DNA of 33,309 nt, taken from positions 1 to 33,309 of the forward strand of contig REEE01000215.1 in assembly GCA_007695245.1 (NCBI GenBank). The letters are read 5' to 3'. Position 1 is the first letter of the stretch; every line of letters begins with the position of its first letter. The notes under the pieces are model-generated. The model was not told the DNA's origin and did no database searches. It saw only the letters and a list, made by a program, of their open reading frames with translations. A program made the position numbers and the translations under genes. Positions 16,825-25,217 of the stretch are shown piece after piece. The DNA comes from Candidatus Competibacteraceae bacterium (GTDB taxonomy: Bacteria; Pseudomonadota; Gammaproteobacteria; Competibacterales; Competibacteraceae).

Positions 16825-18195
16825 TCACTCGTCCAGCGCTCGCTTGGGATCGATGCCCAGGGCGCGCAACTTGCGATAGAGATTGGTGCGTTCCATGCCG
16901 ACCCGCTCGGCCAACCGCGCCACGTTGCCTTCGCATTCGCGAAACTGTTGCATTAAATAAGTTCGTTCGAACTGCTCGCGGGCTTCCCGCAGCGGCAGAT
17001 TCAGGGGAATGCTGCCGGTCTCCTGGGCTTTGGCGGCGGTGGCGCCGCGCACGGCGGCGTCCACTTCCTCCTGCGCGATGTCTTCATCGCCGCCCAGAAT
17101 CAGAAGCCGCTGCACCAGATTCTTGAGTTCGCGGATGTTACCGGGCCAGGTGTAGTTGCGCAGGCGGTTTTGGGCGGCCAGAGTAAAGTGCCGGTAGGTT
17201 AACCCTTCCTGATCGACGAAGTAGCCGACATAGTAATTGAGCAGTTCCGGCACGTCCTCGATGTGCTCGCGCAGCGGCGGCAGTTTGATCGGTACGACGT
17301 TGAGTTGGTAGTAGAGATCCTCGCGAAATCGCCCGAGCGCTGCTTCCTGTTCCAAATCGCGGTGAGTGGCGGCGACCACCCGCACGTTGACTCGAACCGG
17401 TTCTTTGCCGCCGATCCGTAGAAAAGAGCCGTTTTCCAGGGCGCCGGCCAGCTTGGCCTGCGCTTCGAGATCCATGTCGGCCAGTTCGTCGAGGAACAGG
17501 GTGCCGTCGCTGGCCTGCTCCAGCCGGCCGTAGTGAATGCGGTCGCCCTGTTCGGATCCGAACAGTTCCAGACTCGCGTTTTCGCGGGCGATGGAGCCGA
17601 CCCCGACATCCACGAACGGACCGCTGCGCCGGGGGCTATGGGCGTGCAGATAGCGGGCGTAGACTTCCTTGCCGGTGCCCGGCTCGCCGAAGATCAGCAC
17701 CGGCGCATCGTGCTGGGCGATCTTCAATACCTGGGCGCGCAAGCGCTGGACCACCTCGCTGCGGCCCACCGGTTCGGAGATCACGCGCTGCTGGCGACGC
17801 AGGTTCTGGTTTTCCCGGGCCAGCCGATCCGCCTCCAGCGCCCGCTCCAGAGTCAGCAGCAGCTTGGCCATGGAGAGCGGTTTTTCGATGAAATCGTAGG
17901 CGCCCAGCCGGGTCGCTTCCACCGCGGTCTCGACGGTGCCGTGCCCGGACATCATGATCACCGGACAGGGCAGATGGTCGCCTTCGCTCCATTCCTTCAG
18001 CAAGGTAATGCCGTCGGTATCCGGCATCCAGATATCGAGCAGGATGAGATCGGGCCGCTGTCCGCGGCGCGCCTCGCGGGCGGCGGCGGCGCTGTCCGCG
18101 GTGGTCACCGCGTAACCTTCATCTTCCAGAATTTCCTTCACCAAGTCGCGGATATCCGGCTCATCATCGACGACCAAAATATAGGGCGCGCTCAT
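16825..18195 (-). CDS. ntrX: NtrX-like AAA+ response regulator lacking the GAFTGA loop
   Basis: A 456-residue response regulator with receiver, AAA+ and Fis-type DNA-binding domains. The receiver (1-120) has D10/D11, phospho-acceptor D54 in ILLDIWMPD, and K105. The AAA+ domain has Walker A GEPGTGKE (170-177), Walker B GTLFLDE (231-237) and REDLYYQLNV. The Fis helix-turn-helix is NVARLAERVGMERTNLYRKL (about 424-443). Odd: where sigma-54 activators carry GAFTGA after ELFG, this one reads ELFGSEQGDRIHYG (210-223), so the loop that contacts sigma-54 is absent. Such a protein probably regulates without classical sigma-54 remodelling. It overlaps ntrY by 4 bases (ATGA) and precedes trkA by 9. NtrX rather than another NtrC-family name is inferred from the linked NtrY-like kinase. 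Confidence 0.88.
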   Translation of the reverse strand: MSAPYILVVDDEPDIRDLVKEILEDEGYAVTTADSAAAAREARRGQRPDLILLDIWMPDTDGITLLKEWSEGDHLPCPVIMMSGHGTVETAVEATRLGAYDFIEKPLSMAKLLLTLERALEADRLARENQNLRRQQRVISEPVGRSEVVQRLRAQVLKIAQHDAPVLIFGEPGTGKEVYARYLHAHSPRRSGPFVDVGVGSIARENASLELFGSEQGDRIHYGRLEQASDGTLFLDELADMDLEAQAKLAGALENGSFLRIGGKEPVRVNVRVVAATHRDLEQEAALGRFREDLYYQLNVVPIKLPPLREHIEDVPELLNYYVGYFVDQEGLTYRHFTLAAQNRLRNYTWPGNIRELKNLVQRLLILGGDEDIAQEEVDAAVRGATAAKAQETGSIPLNLPLREAREQFERTYLMQQFRECEGNVARLAERVGMERTNLYRKLRALGIDPKRALDE

Positions 18196-20426
18196 CCGGC
18201 CTCCTTATCGGTGTTCAATGGAATGGCGGGAACAGCGGGCGGAGCGGGCAATCCGGCGCCATCCACATGGAACGGCAACCGGATAACGACCCGGGCGCCG
18301 CCCTCGGGCGGCGCCTCCAACTGAATCCAGCCGCCATGCTCTTCGACAATTTTTTTAACAATGGCCAATCCTAGCCCGGTTCCCTTGGGTTTGGTAGTCA
18401 CATACGGCTCGAAGGCGCTATCCAGGACGTGATCCGGAAAGCCCGCTCCATCGTCGCGCACGCTGATCTCGGCGCAATCGGCTCCCGTGACGTGCTCGCG
18501 GCGGGTGCGAATCCACAACGCCGAGCCGTGACCGTCGCGGATCGCCTCAATGGCATTCTTGACCAGATTATGCAACAACTGCCGCAAGCGACCCTGATCG
18601 CCGTAGATCGGCAGCGGTTCCTGAGCCAGATCCAGGTGGATTTCCACTCCGGCCGGGTAGTCGCGATACAGATAGAGCACCTCAGTGATGAACGCGTTCA
18701 ATTCCAGCGGCTTCAGCTGCAGGCGCGGCGGGCGGGCGTACTCGCTGAAGGCGTCCACCATCTCCTTCATCGCCTGCACCTGCTGGATGATGGTATGGGT
18801 GCCGCGCTCCAACACCCGGCCCTGCTCCTCGTCGAACTGTTTCAGGTATTTATGGCGAATGCGCTCGGTGGCCAACTGGATCGGGGTCAACGGATTTTTG
18901 ATCTCGTGCGCCAGCCGGCGCGCCACTTCGGCCCAGGCCGCGTCGCGCTCGGCTCGCACCAGATGGGTGATATCGTCGAAGACGATCACGTGTCCGCCCC
19001 GCAGGCCGACCGTATCCGGCAAGGAGCTGCCGCGACACATCAGAATGCGCCGGCCCGCGCCACCGAACCAGGTAATCTCCTGCCGCCAGTCGCCGGTCAC
19101 CGTCAATTGCGGCCCGATGGCTTCGATCAAATCCCGCAAGACCGGCTGTTCGGCGGCGATCCACTGGCTGTCGGCGCCGATGAAGACCGCCAAATCCACT
19201 CCCAGAATCTGGCCGGCGGCGGCGTTGGCGGTTTGCAGGCACCCGGCCTGATCGATGGTCAACACCCCCGACGACAGCCGGGCCAGCACCGTCTCCAGGT
19301 AGGCGCGCTGGCTTTCGAGCAACTCCTGACTGCGTTGCGCGGTATCGCGCGCCTGCGCCAGGTTACGCGTCATCTGGTTGAACGAATGGACCAGAAAACC
19401 CAGTTCGTCGCCCCCGCCGCCGGGTAATTGCTGGTCGAACTGCCCGGCGGCGACCGCCTGGGTGCCGTCGGCCAGTTCCCGCAACGGTCGCACCAACCGG
19501 TGCGCGGTATGGAACGCCGCCCAGAACGCCGCCAGCACCGCCAGCAGCAGCACCAGCGAGAGCGTCAGCGTGAAGCTGGCCTTGAGCGGTGCCCGCAGGA
19601 AAATCAGTTCCCGATAGCTGTCGAAGGCCGCCTGCACCGCGTCGCCCAGCAGGCTGAGCCGGTCGGTGACCGGAAACAGCGCCTGCAACAGACGCGCTTC
19701 GCCGGCGAGCGACACCGCCGGCACCACCACGCGGATATGGAATCCGGTGTCGCCGACGGGCTCCAGGCCTACGTACTCGTGGCCCTGTTGGACTTGCAGC
19801 AACACGGTGTCCGGCGGCGACGCCGGCAGCATTCGGGTCGGATCGGTGGTCGCGGTCGCCAGAATCCGGCCCCCGCGCTCGAACAGGGTCAGCTCGGAAG
19901 ACTCGCCCAAGTCGAGCCACGCATTCAAGTGGCGGGCCGTCTGTTGGCCCTCGCTGTCGGCGACGGCCTCGGCGACCCGCGCGGTCTGCCGAAGCACTTC
20001 GCGCATCCGCAGGTCCAAGGCCGTGCGGCTGAGTTCCAGGGCATTCTCCAGACCGCGATCCACCTGATCGTCGAGCCAACTATCGATGCCCTTTTGCAGA
20101 AAATGCAGGGAAAACCCATACACCAGCGCCACCGGTGTGATGGCCAGCACCGCGAACAGGCCGGCCAGACGCAGGGTCAAGCGCGCGCCCGGCACCCGCC
20201 GTCGGTAGCGGTGGATCAGACCCACCAGATTGTAGAGGATCAGCGCCGCCAGCGCCGCCAGACCGACGGCGCTGATCACCAACAGCCAGGAATAGGCGCG
20301 TCCGAACTGCGCCGAATCGGTGGTGGCGCGCCCCATCAGCACCAGAATCACCAACAGGAGTCCCAGCAGCGCCAGCGCGGGCGACAGTCCCTGGCCGCGG
20401 GCGAGCCGACGAATCAGAGTGGCCAT
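18192..20426 (-). CDS. ntrY: NtrY-like sensor histidine kinase
   Basis: A transmembrane sensor kinase of about 744 residues, presumed partner of NtrX. Three N-terminal membrane segments (ALALLGLLLVILVLMG, WLLVISAVGLAALAALILY, LAGLFAVLAITPVALVYGF) precede a periplasmic region of about 180 residues. A fourth segment (LSLVLLLAVLAAFWAAF) leads into HAMP, a PAS-like domain (LETVLARLSSGVLTID), HisKA with H507 in RLAHEIKNPLTPIQ, and an HATPase with N box LVKNAIEAI, DDGAGFPD and GTGLGLAIVKKIVEEHGG. Start is uncertain: TTG 20453, ATG 20435 and ATG 20426 are in frame. None has a good ribosome binding site; I chose the last. It overlaps the end of the DUF4390 gene by 13 bases, so translation is probably coupled. 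Confidence 0.9.
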   Translation of the reverse strand: MATLIRRLARGQGLSPALALLGLLLVILVLMGRATTDSAQFGRAYSWLLVISAVGLAALAALILYNLVGLIHRYRRRVPGARLTLRLAGLFAVLAITPVALVYGFSLHFLQKGIDSWLDDQVDRGLENALELSRTALDLRMREVLRQTARVAEAVADSEGQQTARHLNAWLDLGESSELTLFERGGRILATATTDPTRMLPASPPDTVLLQVQQGHEYVGLEPVGDTGFHIRVVVPAVSLAGEARLLQALFPVTDRLSLLGDAVQAAFDSYRELIFLRAPLKASFTLTLSLVLLLAVLAAFWAAFHTAHRLVRPLRELADGTQAVAAGQFDQQLPGGGGDELGFLVHSFNQMTRNLAQARDTAQRSQELLESQRAYLETVLARLSSGVLTIDQAGCLQTANAAAGQILGVDLAVFIGADSQWIAAEQPVLRDLIEAIGPQLTVTGDWRQEITWFGGAGRRILMCRGSSLPDTVGLRGGHVIVFDDITHLVRAERDAAWAEVARRLAHEIKNPLTPIQLATERIRHKYLKQFDEEQGRVLERGTHTIIQQVQAMKEMVDAFSEYARPPRLQLKPLELNAFITEVLYLYRDYPAGVEIHLDLAQEPLPIYGDQGRLRQLLHNLVKNAIEAIRDGHGSALWIRTRREHVTGADCAEISVRDDGAGFPDHVLDSAFEPYVTTKPKGTGLGLAIVKKIVEEHGGWIQLEAPPEGGARVVIRLPFHVDGAGLPAPPAVPAIPLNTDKEAG

Positions 20427-20998
20427 GTGTACCATGCACTGGTCAGTCGCCAATCCTCGGAGAGGTAGGCGAACAGCCGTAATGGCGCCGGCAGCGCATC
20501 GATGTCGAGTCGGGCGCGCAAGGCGCCCTCGTAGCGTGCGTCGGGCGTCAGCAGGGTCCGATCGAGCAGGGGAAAATTCCTAATGCGGCCCATGGCTTGC
20601 AACGCAATGATCCGGCTGGGAAAACCCTGACGTTCGCCGCTGTTGAGGTTGGTCGCCAGGTACTGTCGGCTCAGCGAGTGATACTCCAGACGCCAGCGCT
20701 GCGCCAGCTTGTAGACCGTTTCATCCCACAGCCAGGGGCGACGCCGGCGGACTTCCATATCGATCCTGACGGTGAGCGGTACGCCGTTTTGCAGGGCGTC
20801 CAACGCCGCGCGGCTGAAATGGTATTCGATCCGCGCGTCCAATAGGTAGACGCCCCCCTCCAGCCGCGTGGCGGCACCGATCACCTCGAAGCCGGCGGCC
20901 CGGACGCCGCCGCCGGTAGCCAGCAACAACACCAAGACCAGCAGCAGTACCGTCGCGCGGGACAGACTCGACCTCAGGCTCAGAACGGCAGCCGCCAC
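20414..20998 (-). CDS. DUF4390 domain protein, exported
   Basis: A 194-residue protein with an N-terminal signal peptide (SRATVLLLVLVLLLATGGGVRA, cleavage before about residue 35) and a DUF4390 body: DARIEYHFSRAALDALQNGVPLTV near 50-75, then LWDETVYKLAQRWRLEYHSLSRQYL and the conserved C-terminal LRLFAYLSEDWRLTSAWYTWPL. There is no ATG in frame at the proper place; GTG at 20998 follows a G-rich tract and gives a basic n-region before the hydrophobic core. Hence it overlaps the end of rsmB by 19 bases. Its function is unknown; its regular position between rsmB and ntrY suggests a periplasmic protein linked to NtrY signalling, but that is inference. Confidence 0.82.
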   Translation of the reverse strand: MAAAVLSLRSSLSRATVLLLVLVLLLATGGGVRAAGFEVIGAATRLEGGVYLLDARIEYHFSRAALDALQNGVPLTVRIDMEVRRRRPWLWDETVYKLAQRWRLEYHSLSRQYLATNLNSGERQGFPSRIIALQAMGRIRNFPLLDRTLLTPDARYEGALRARLDIDALPAPLRLFAYLSEDWRLTSAWYTWPL

Positions 20999-22308
20999 GA
21001 CTCCCCCCCCAGGACCGGGGTCCGTTTCACCAGCACGGCATAATAAAACCCGTCCATACCGGCCTCGCCGGGCAGAATCTGGCGCCCGTGGGACAAGGCG
21101 CGTCCCCAGTCGGCGGTGATGGGCGACTCTCGGGCATCGGGATGAGCGGTGAGAAAGGCCGCCACAACCTTCTCGTTTTCCTGTCGCAGCACCGAACAGG
21201 TGGCATAGACCAAGCGCCCGTCGGGGCGCAACAGCGACCACAGGTTGTTCAGCATCGTTTGCTGCGCTTCGGCCAGCGCGGCGATGTCCCGTTCTCGACG
21301 CAGGAGCTTGATGTCGGGGTGGCGGCGGATCACGCCGGTCGCCGAACAGGGGGCATCCACCAGAATCCGGTCGTAGGGAACGCCGTCCCACCAGGCCGCG
21401 GGATGCGCGGCGTCGCCGACCACCAGACGGGCGTTTGCTTGCAATCGGGTCAGGGTTTCCCGCACCCGCTCCAGGCGGGTGGCGTCCCGGTCGAGAGCGG
21501 TTAAATCCAGGTCCGGCGCGGATTCCAACAGATGTCCGGTCTTGCCACCGGGCGCGGCGCAGGCATCCAGCACCCGCAATCCCGGGTGGAGGTCGAGCAG
21601 CGGCGCCGCCCATTGGGCGGCGGCGTCCTGGACCGAGATCCAGCCCGAGGCGAACCCCGGCAGCAGGGTCGGCTCGACCGACTCGGCCAAGATCAAGGCC
21701 GTTGGCGCCGCCGCCGGCTCGGCGGTCCAGCCGGCGTCCGCCAGCCGCAACCGGTAATCTTCCCGGCTGAAGCGGCGCGCGTCGACCCGCAAGGTCAACG
21801 GGGGACGGGTGTTGTTGGCGGCGACGATGGCCGGCCAGTCGTCCGGCCAATCCCGCTCGAGCGCGTCCAGCAGCCAGCGCGGGTGAGCGGTGTGGGCTTC
21901 CCGATCCATCTCCAGCATGGCCAACAGTTCCGTCCGCCGCCGCAGAAACGAACGCAGCACGGCATTGACCAACCCCGCCGCCCAAGACTTGTGCAGTTGC
22001 CGGGCGGCCGCGACGGTTTCGGCGACCGCGGCGTGTTCGGGAATGCGCAGATAATGAAGCTGGTAGAGACCGGTCAGCAGCAGCGACCGCACTACGGACT
22101 CGCGTGGGTCGATCGGCCGTTCCAGCAACCGGTCGAGCAAGGCTTGCAGGGTCGGCTGCCAGCGGCACACGCCGTAACTCAATTCCTGGAGCAACCCGCG
22201 ATCGCATGGGGCGACCCGCGCCAGCGCCGGTGGCAAAACCAGCGCCAGCGACTGGCCCGGGCCCAGTACCTGCCCCAGCAGGCGAGCTGCGACGGCGCGG
22301 ACGTTCAT
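20980..22308 (-). CDS. rsmB: 16S rRNA (cytosine(967)-C5)-methyltransferase RsmB
   Basis: A 442-residue RNA methyltransferase that makes m5C967 in 16S rRNA. The N-terminal NusB-like RNA-binding domain spans about residues 1-140 ([50 protein letters not shown]-like). The catalytic domain has SAM motif [17 protein letters not shown] (248-262), the catalytic pair C321 (DAPCSATG) and C371 (ATCSV), and [13 protein letters not shown]. The longer open frame up to 22506 is fmt shadow; ATG 22308 overlaps the fmt stop as ATGA, which fixes the start. Both active cysteines are intact. It is the third gene of the def-fmt-rsmB string. Confidence 0.96.
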   Translation of the reverse strand: MNVRAVAARLLGQVLGPGQSLALVLPPALARVAPCDRGLLQELSYGVCRWQPTLQALLDRLLERPIDPRESVVRSLLLTGLYQLHYLRIPEHAAVAETVAAARQLHKSWAAGLVNAVLRSFLRRRTELLAMLEMDREAHTAHPRWLLDALERDWPDDWPAIVAANNTRPPLTLRVDARRFSREDYRLRLADAGWTAEPAAAPTALILAESVEPTLLPGFASGWISVQDAAAQWAAPLLDLHPGLRVLDACAAPGGKTGHLLESAPDLDLTALDRDATRLERVRETLTRLQANARLVVGDAAHPAAWWDGVPYDRILVDAPCSATGVIRRHPDIKLLRRERDIAALAEAQQTMLNNLWSLLRPDGRLVYATCSVLRQENEKVVAAFLTAHPDARESPITADWGRALSHGRQILPGEAGMDGFYYAVLVKRTPVLGGESWRLPF

Positions 22309-23252
22309 ACGGCGCCCAGCCGCCGGCCGGTGAGCCGGCGAGCGTTCAGAAACGCCGCGACGGGCAACGGTCGACCGCCCGGCAACTGGATCTCGGTCAA
22401 GCACAGGACTCCGGAGCCGGTGGCGACCCGGATGCCGTCGCTCGTTTCCCGCAGCACCGTACCGGGCGACGCCGTGCTGGATTCCGCCTCGGCGCGGGCG
22501 CGCCAAACGCGCAGCGTCTGGCCGTCCGTTCGGGTCTGGGCGACCGGATAAGGGTTGAACGCCAGCACCTGACGCTCCAGTTCCACCGCGGGTCGGATCC
22601 AGTCCAGTTCGGCTTCGGCCTTGTCCAGCTTGGGGGCGTAAGTGGCGCGGGTCTCATCCTGCGGTTCCGGAGTCAACCGCTCCGCCAGCAGGTCCGGCAG
22701 CGTCGCCCGCAACGTCTCCGCGCCCAGCGTGGCCAGTCGGTCGTGCAATTCGCCGCCGGTCATCCCGCGCGGGATCGGGCAGGCCGCGCGGGCGAATACG
22801 GGTCCGGTATCCAGGCCGGCCTCCATGCGCATGATGCAGACGCCGGTTTCGACGTCGCCGGCCAGCAACGCCCGCTGGATCGGCGCCGCGCCGCGCCAGC
22901 GCGGCAACAACGAGGCGTGGACGTTGACGCAGCCCAAACGGGGAATGGCGAGCACCGCTGGCGGCAAAATCAAGCCGTAGGCGGCCACCACCAGCAGATC
23001 CGGCGCCAGCGCCGCCAGTTCGGTTTGAACGGCGGGGTCGCGCAGGGTGGCCGGCTGATAGATCGGAAGGTCGGCGGCCAAGGCGCTGGCCTTCACCGGA
23101 CTGAACCGCACCCGGCGACCGCGGCCGGCCGGTCGATCGGGTTGGGTGTAGACCGCAACGAGCCGGTATCCCGCGCCCGACACGACATCCAGGGCCGGGA
23201 CGGCGAATTCGGGGGTACCGGCGAAGACCAGGCGCGGGACGGCGGTCACCAT
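22305..23252 (-). CDS. fmt: Methionyl-tRNA formyltransferase
   Basis: A 315-residue enzyme that formylates Met-tRNA-fMet from 10-formyl-tetrahydrofolate. Visible motifs are [14 protein letters not shown] at residues 8-21, [12 protein letters not shown], and the formyl-transferase signature [21 protein letters not shown] with N110, H112 and, further on, D148 (GLDTGPVF), the catalytic triad. The C-terminal OB-like domain begins about residue 205 ([15 protein letters not shown], then FNPYPVAQT) and ends [19 protein letters not shown]. The open frame extends upstream into def, but ATG 23252 precedes the conserved start directly. It lies 31 bases after def and overlaps rsmB by 4. Confidence 0.97.
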   Translation of the reverse strand: MVTAVPRLVFAGTPEFAVPALDVVSGAGYRLVAVYTQPDRPAGRGRRVRFSPVKASALAADLPIYQPATLRDPAVQTELAALAPDLLVVAAYGLILPPAVLAIPRLGCVNVHASLLPRWRGAAPIQRALLAGDVETGVCIMRMEAGLDTGPVFARAACPIPRGMTGGELHDRLATLGAETLRATLPDLLAERLTPEPQDETRATYAPKLDKAEAELDWIRPAVELERQVLAFNPYPVAQTRTDGQTLRVWRARAEAESSTASPGTVLRETSDGIRVATGSGVLCLTEIQLPGGRPLPVAAFLNARRLTGRRLGAV

Positions 23253-23283
23253 GCGCTTTCGCGCCGAGGATGCACGGCCATGT

Positions 23284-23796
23284 TCAGGCGGCGCGCGCTT
23301 CGTGGCGGGACTGCTTTTCCAGCTTCCGACGAATCCGGTCGCGCTTGAGCATCGACAGATGATCGACAAACAGCTTGCCGTCCAGATGATCGATTTCATG
23401 CTGGATGCACACCGCCAACAGCCCGCTGGCGTCGATTTCGAACGGTTCGCCATCGCGGTCCAGCGCGCTGACGCGCACCCGCTCGGCGCGCCGGACCGCC
23501 TCGTAAAAGCCCGGCACCGACAGACATCCTTCGTCGGTTTCGGTCTCGCCCGTTTGCCCCAGCACGGTCGGGTTGATGAACACCAAGGGCTGGTTCTTGC
23601 CTTCGGACACATCCATCACCACGATACGTTTCTGGACGTTGACCTGCGTCGCGGCCAGACCGATGCCCGGGGCCGCGTACATGGTCTCCAACAGGTCGTC
23701 CACCAGGGCGCGTACGCTCTCGTCGACGGTTTCCACCGGCAGCGCTCGCTTGCGCAGCCGGGGATCGGGAAAGTGCAGAATGCTGAGTTGTGCCAT
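23284..23796 (-). CDS. def: Peptide deformylase
   Basis: A 170-residue iron/zinc hydrolase that removes the formyl group from nascent N-terminal methionine. The three family motifs are complete: GIGLAATQ (44-51), EGCLSVP (89-95, metal ligand C91) and QHEIDHLDG (132-140, ligands H133 and H137, catalytic E134). The basic C-terminus ([21 protein letters not shown]) is the usual ribosome-binding helix of type 1B enzymes. It heads the long minus-strand gene string, and its promoter must lie in the divergent region upstream of 23796. Confidence 0.97.
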   Translation of the reverse strand: MAQLSILHFPDPRLRKRALPVETVDESVRALVDDLLETMYAAPGIGLAATQVNVQKRIVVMDVSEGKNQPLVFINPTVLGQTGETETDEGCLSVPGFYEAVRRAERVRVSALDRDGEPFEIDASGLLAVCIQHEIDHLDGKLFVDHLSMLKRDRIRRKLEKQSRHEARAA

Positions 23797-24068
23797 GGCC
23801 TCTCCGTAAAACGCTCCGTTCGATCGTGAATATCTGAATTTTCTCTGCTGGAAATCATACGAGAAACCCCGGCATGGGGGCTATACTTTCAGAACTTTCG
23901 CCGATCGTCTGGGTGTCGTCATACCCGTGAAAACGGGTATCCAGTCTTTTCAGTCGGTTACTGGATCCCCGCTGGCGCGGGAACGTCGGAAAGCGAAAGT
24001 CCTGACTTTGCGTGATGGGGGTGATTCGCTACACTCCCGCCTGTTTCCTCGGAGGATGAGCAAGGACC
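23797..24068. promoter_or_regulatory. Divergent intergenic region between def and the LysM gene
   Basis: These 272 bases must hold the promoters of both long divergent gene strings. AT-rich patches include TATGAT on the minus strand (23854-23859) and TATACT on the plus strand (23882-23887), each a fair -10 box, though no convincing -35 hexamer was found at 16-18 bases from either. Between the plus-strand box and the LysM start sits the palindromic repeat described separately, so it would fall in the LysM 5' leader. There is no gene in this stretch. Confidence 0.4.
23914..23985. repeat. Dispersed palindromic repeat with three stems (GTCATACCCG...CTGGATCCCCGC type)
   Basis: The left part ATACCCGT-GAAA-ACGGGTAT (23921-23940) is a perfect 8-bp hairpin with a GAAA tetraloop. 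ATCCAGT (23939-23945) can pair with ACTGGAT (23960-23966), and CCCGC (23968-23972) pairs with GCGGG (23977-23981). The overall wording, starting GTCGTCATACCCG and continuing through GGTATCCAG and CTGGATCCCCGC, matches a short non-coding repeat that I know to recur between genes in many gamma- and betaproteobacterial genomes. It carries no ORF and behaves like a REP/MITE-type element mobilised in trans. Confidence 0.75.
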
Positions 24069-25217
24069 ATGAACACCACGCGTTCCTCAAAACGTCCCGC
24101 ATTTTCCGCCCTGTCGCTAATGCTGGCGATGGTGGCGGTGCTCGGGGCGTGCGCCCAAACGCCTTCCCTACCCGAAGCCAGCCCGACCGCCGGCGAGCCG
24201 CCCCGGTTGTCGGGGTCGGCGGCGACCGATCCTGGCGCTATGAACTCCATCCCGGTCGCGCTGAATGTCGATCTCCCGCAGACTTACACCGTGGTGCCCG
24301 GCGATACCCTGTGGTCGATCGCCCGACGCTACCTCCAGAATCCCTGGCAGTGGCGGGAAATCTGGCGGCAGAACCCGCAAATCAGTAACCCCAACCGAAT
24401 TTACCCCGGTGATACCCTCCAGTTCAGCTACGATCCCAGCGGGCAACCCCAACTGGAGCTGGTCGAACGTGAAGAGGTTCCTCTCCTGAAACTGTCCCCG
24501 GAAATTCGGATCGAGGAGTTGACGCAACCGATTCCCCCGGTGCCGCGCGACGCCATCGAATCATTTTTGACCCGCGCTCTGATCCTCGACGAAGCCCACT
24601 GGAAAGCCATGCCTTATATCGTGGCCGACGAAGACGATCGGATTCTTATTGCCGAGCGGGATCGAGTTTACGCCCGGGGTACCCTTTTCGACCAGCCGCG
24701 CTATCAGGTGTTCCGCCCCGGCGAAGCGCTGCGCGAACCGGGTTCCGGGCGCTATCTGGGCACCGCCGGCCTTTATCTCGGCGAAGCGGTCCTGGAAAAA
24801 GACGGCGATCCAGCCACGTTCAGGCTGGCCAACACCATCGCGCCGATCCGCCCCGGCGACCGGTTGTTTGAGTTCGAGATGGAGCTCGAGCTCTACAGCT
24901 TCGAGCCACACCCGGTCCCGCCCGACACCGACGGCTTTATCATCGCCCAGCTCGATACCGACGTCACCCAAATCACCCAGTACAGCAGCGTCATCCTCAA
25001 TCTGGGCGCCCAGGAAGGACTCCAACCCGGCCATGTATTGGCCATCCATGGCCAAGGCCGGACTATCCAGGACCCGGTGGCCGGCACGCGCTTGCGGTTG
25101 CCCGGCGAGCGGTCCGGTCTGGCGATGGTGTACAAGGTCCACGATCTGGTGAGTTACGCGCTGGTGATGCAGGCCGAACGAGCGATCCGCTTGCAGGACC
25201 GGGTGACCACGCCCTGA
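24069..25217 (+). CDS. LysM domain lipoprotein
   Basis: A 382-residue envelope protein. The N-terminus is a lipoprotein signal (ALSLMLAMVAVLGAC; lipobox VLGAC, acylated C28). One LysM peptidoglycan-binding domain covers about residues 73-119 (YTVVPGDTLWSIARRYL ... NPNRIYPGDTLQF). The remaining ~260 residues form a region seen in LysM proteins encoded before dprA, with IVADEDDRILIAERDRVYARG, YLGEAVLEKDGDPATF and SSVILNLGAQEGLQPGHVLAI, suggestive of small beta domains; no catalytic motif is visible. The ATG at 24069 follows AAGGA closely. Its TGA overlaps the presumed dprA start. It probably binds the cell wall and may assist septal or envelope integrity. Confidence 0.88.
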   Translation: MNTTRSSKRPAFSALSLMLAMVAVLGACAQTPSLPEASPTAGEPPRLSGSAATDPGAMNSIPVALNVDLPQTYTVVPGDTLWSIARRYLQNPWQWREIWRQNPQISNPNRIYPGDTLQFSYDPSGQPQLELVEREEVPLLKLSPEIRIEELTQPIPPVPRDAIESFLTRALILDEAHWKAMPYIVADEDDRILIAERDRVYARGTLFDQPRYQVFRPGEALREPGSGRYLGTAGLYLGEAVLEKDGDPATFRLANTIAPIRPGDRLFEFEMELELYSFEPHPVPPDTDGFIIAQLDTDVTQITQYSSVILNLGAQEGLQPGHVLAIHGQGRTIQDPVAGTRLRLPGERSGLAMVYKVHDLVSYALVMQAERAIRLQDRVTTP

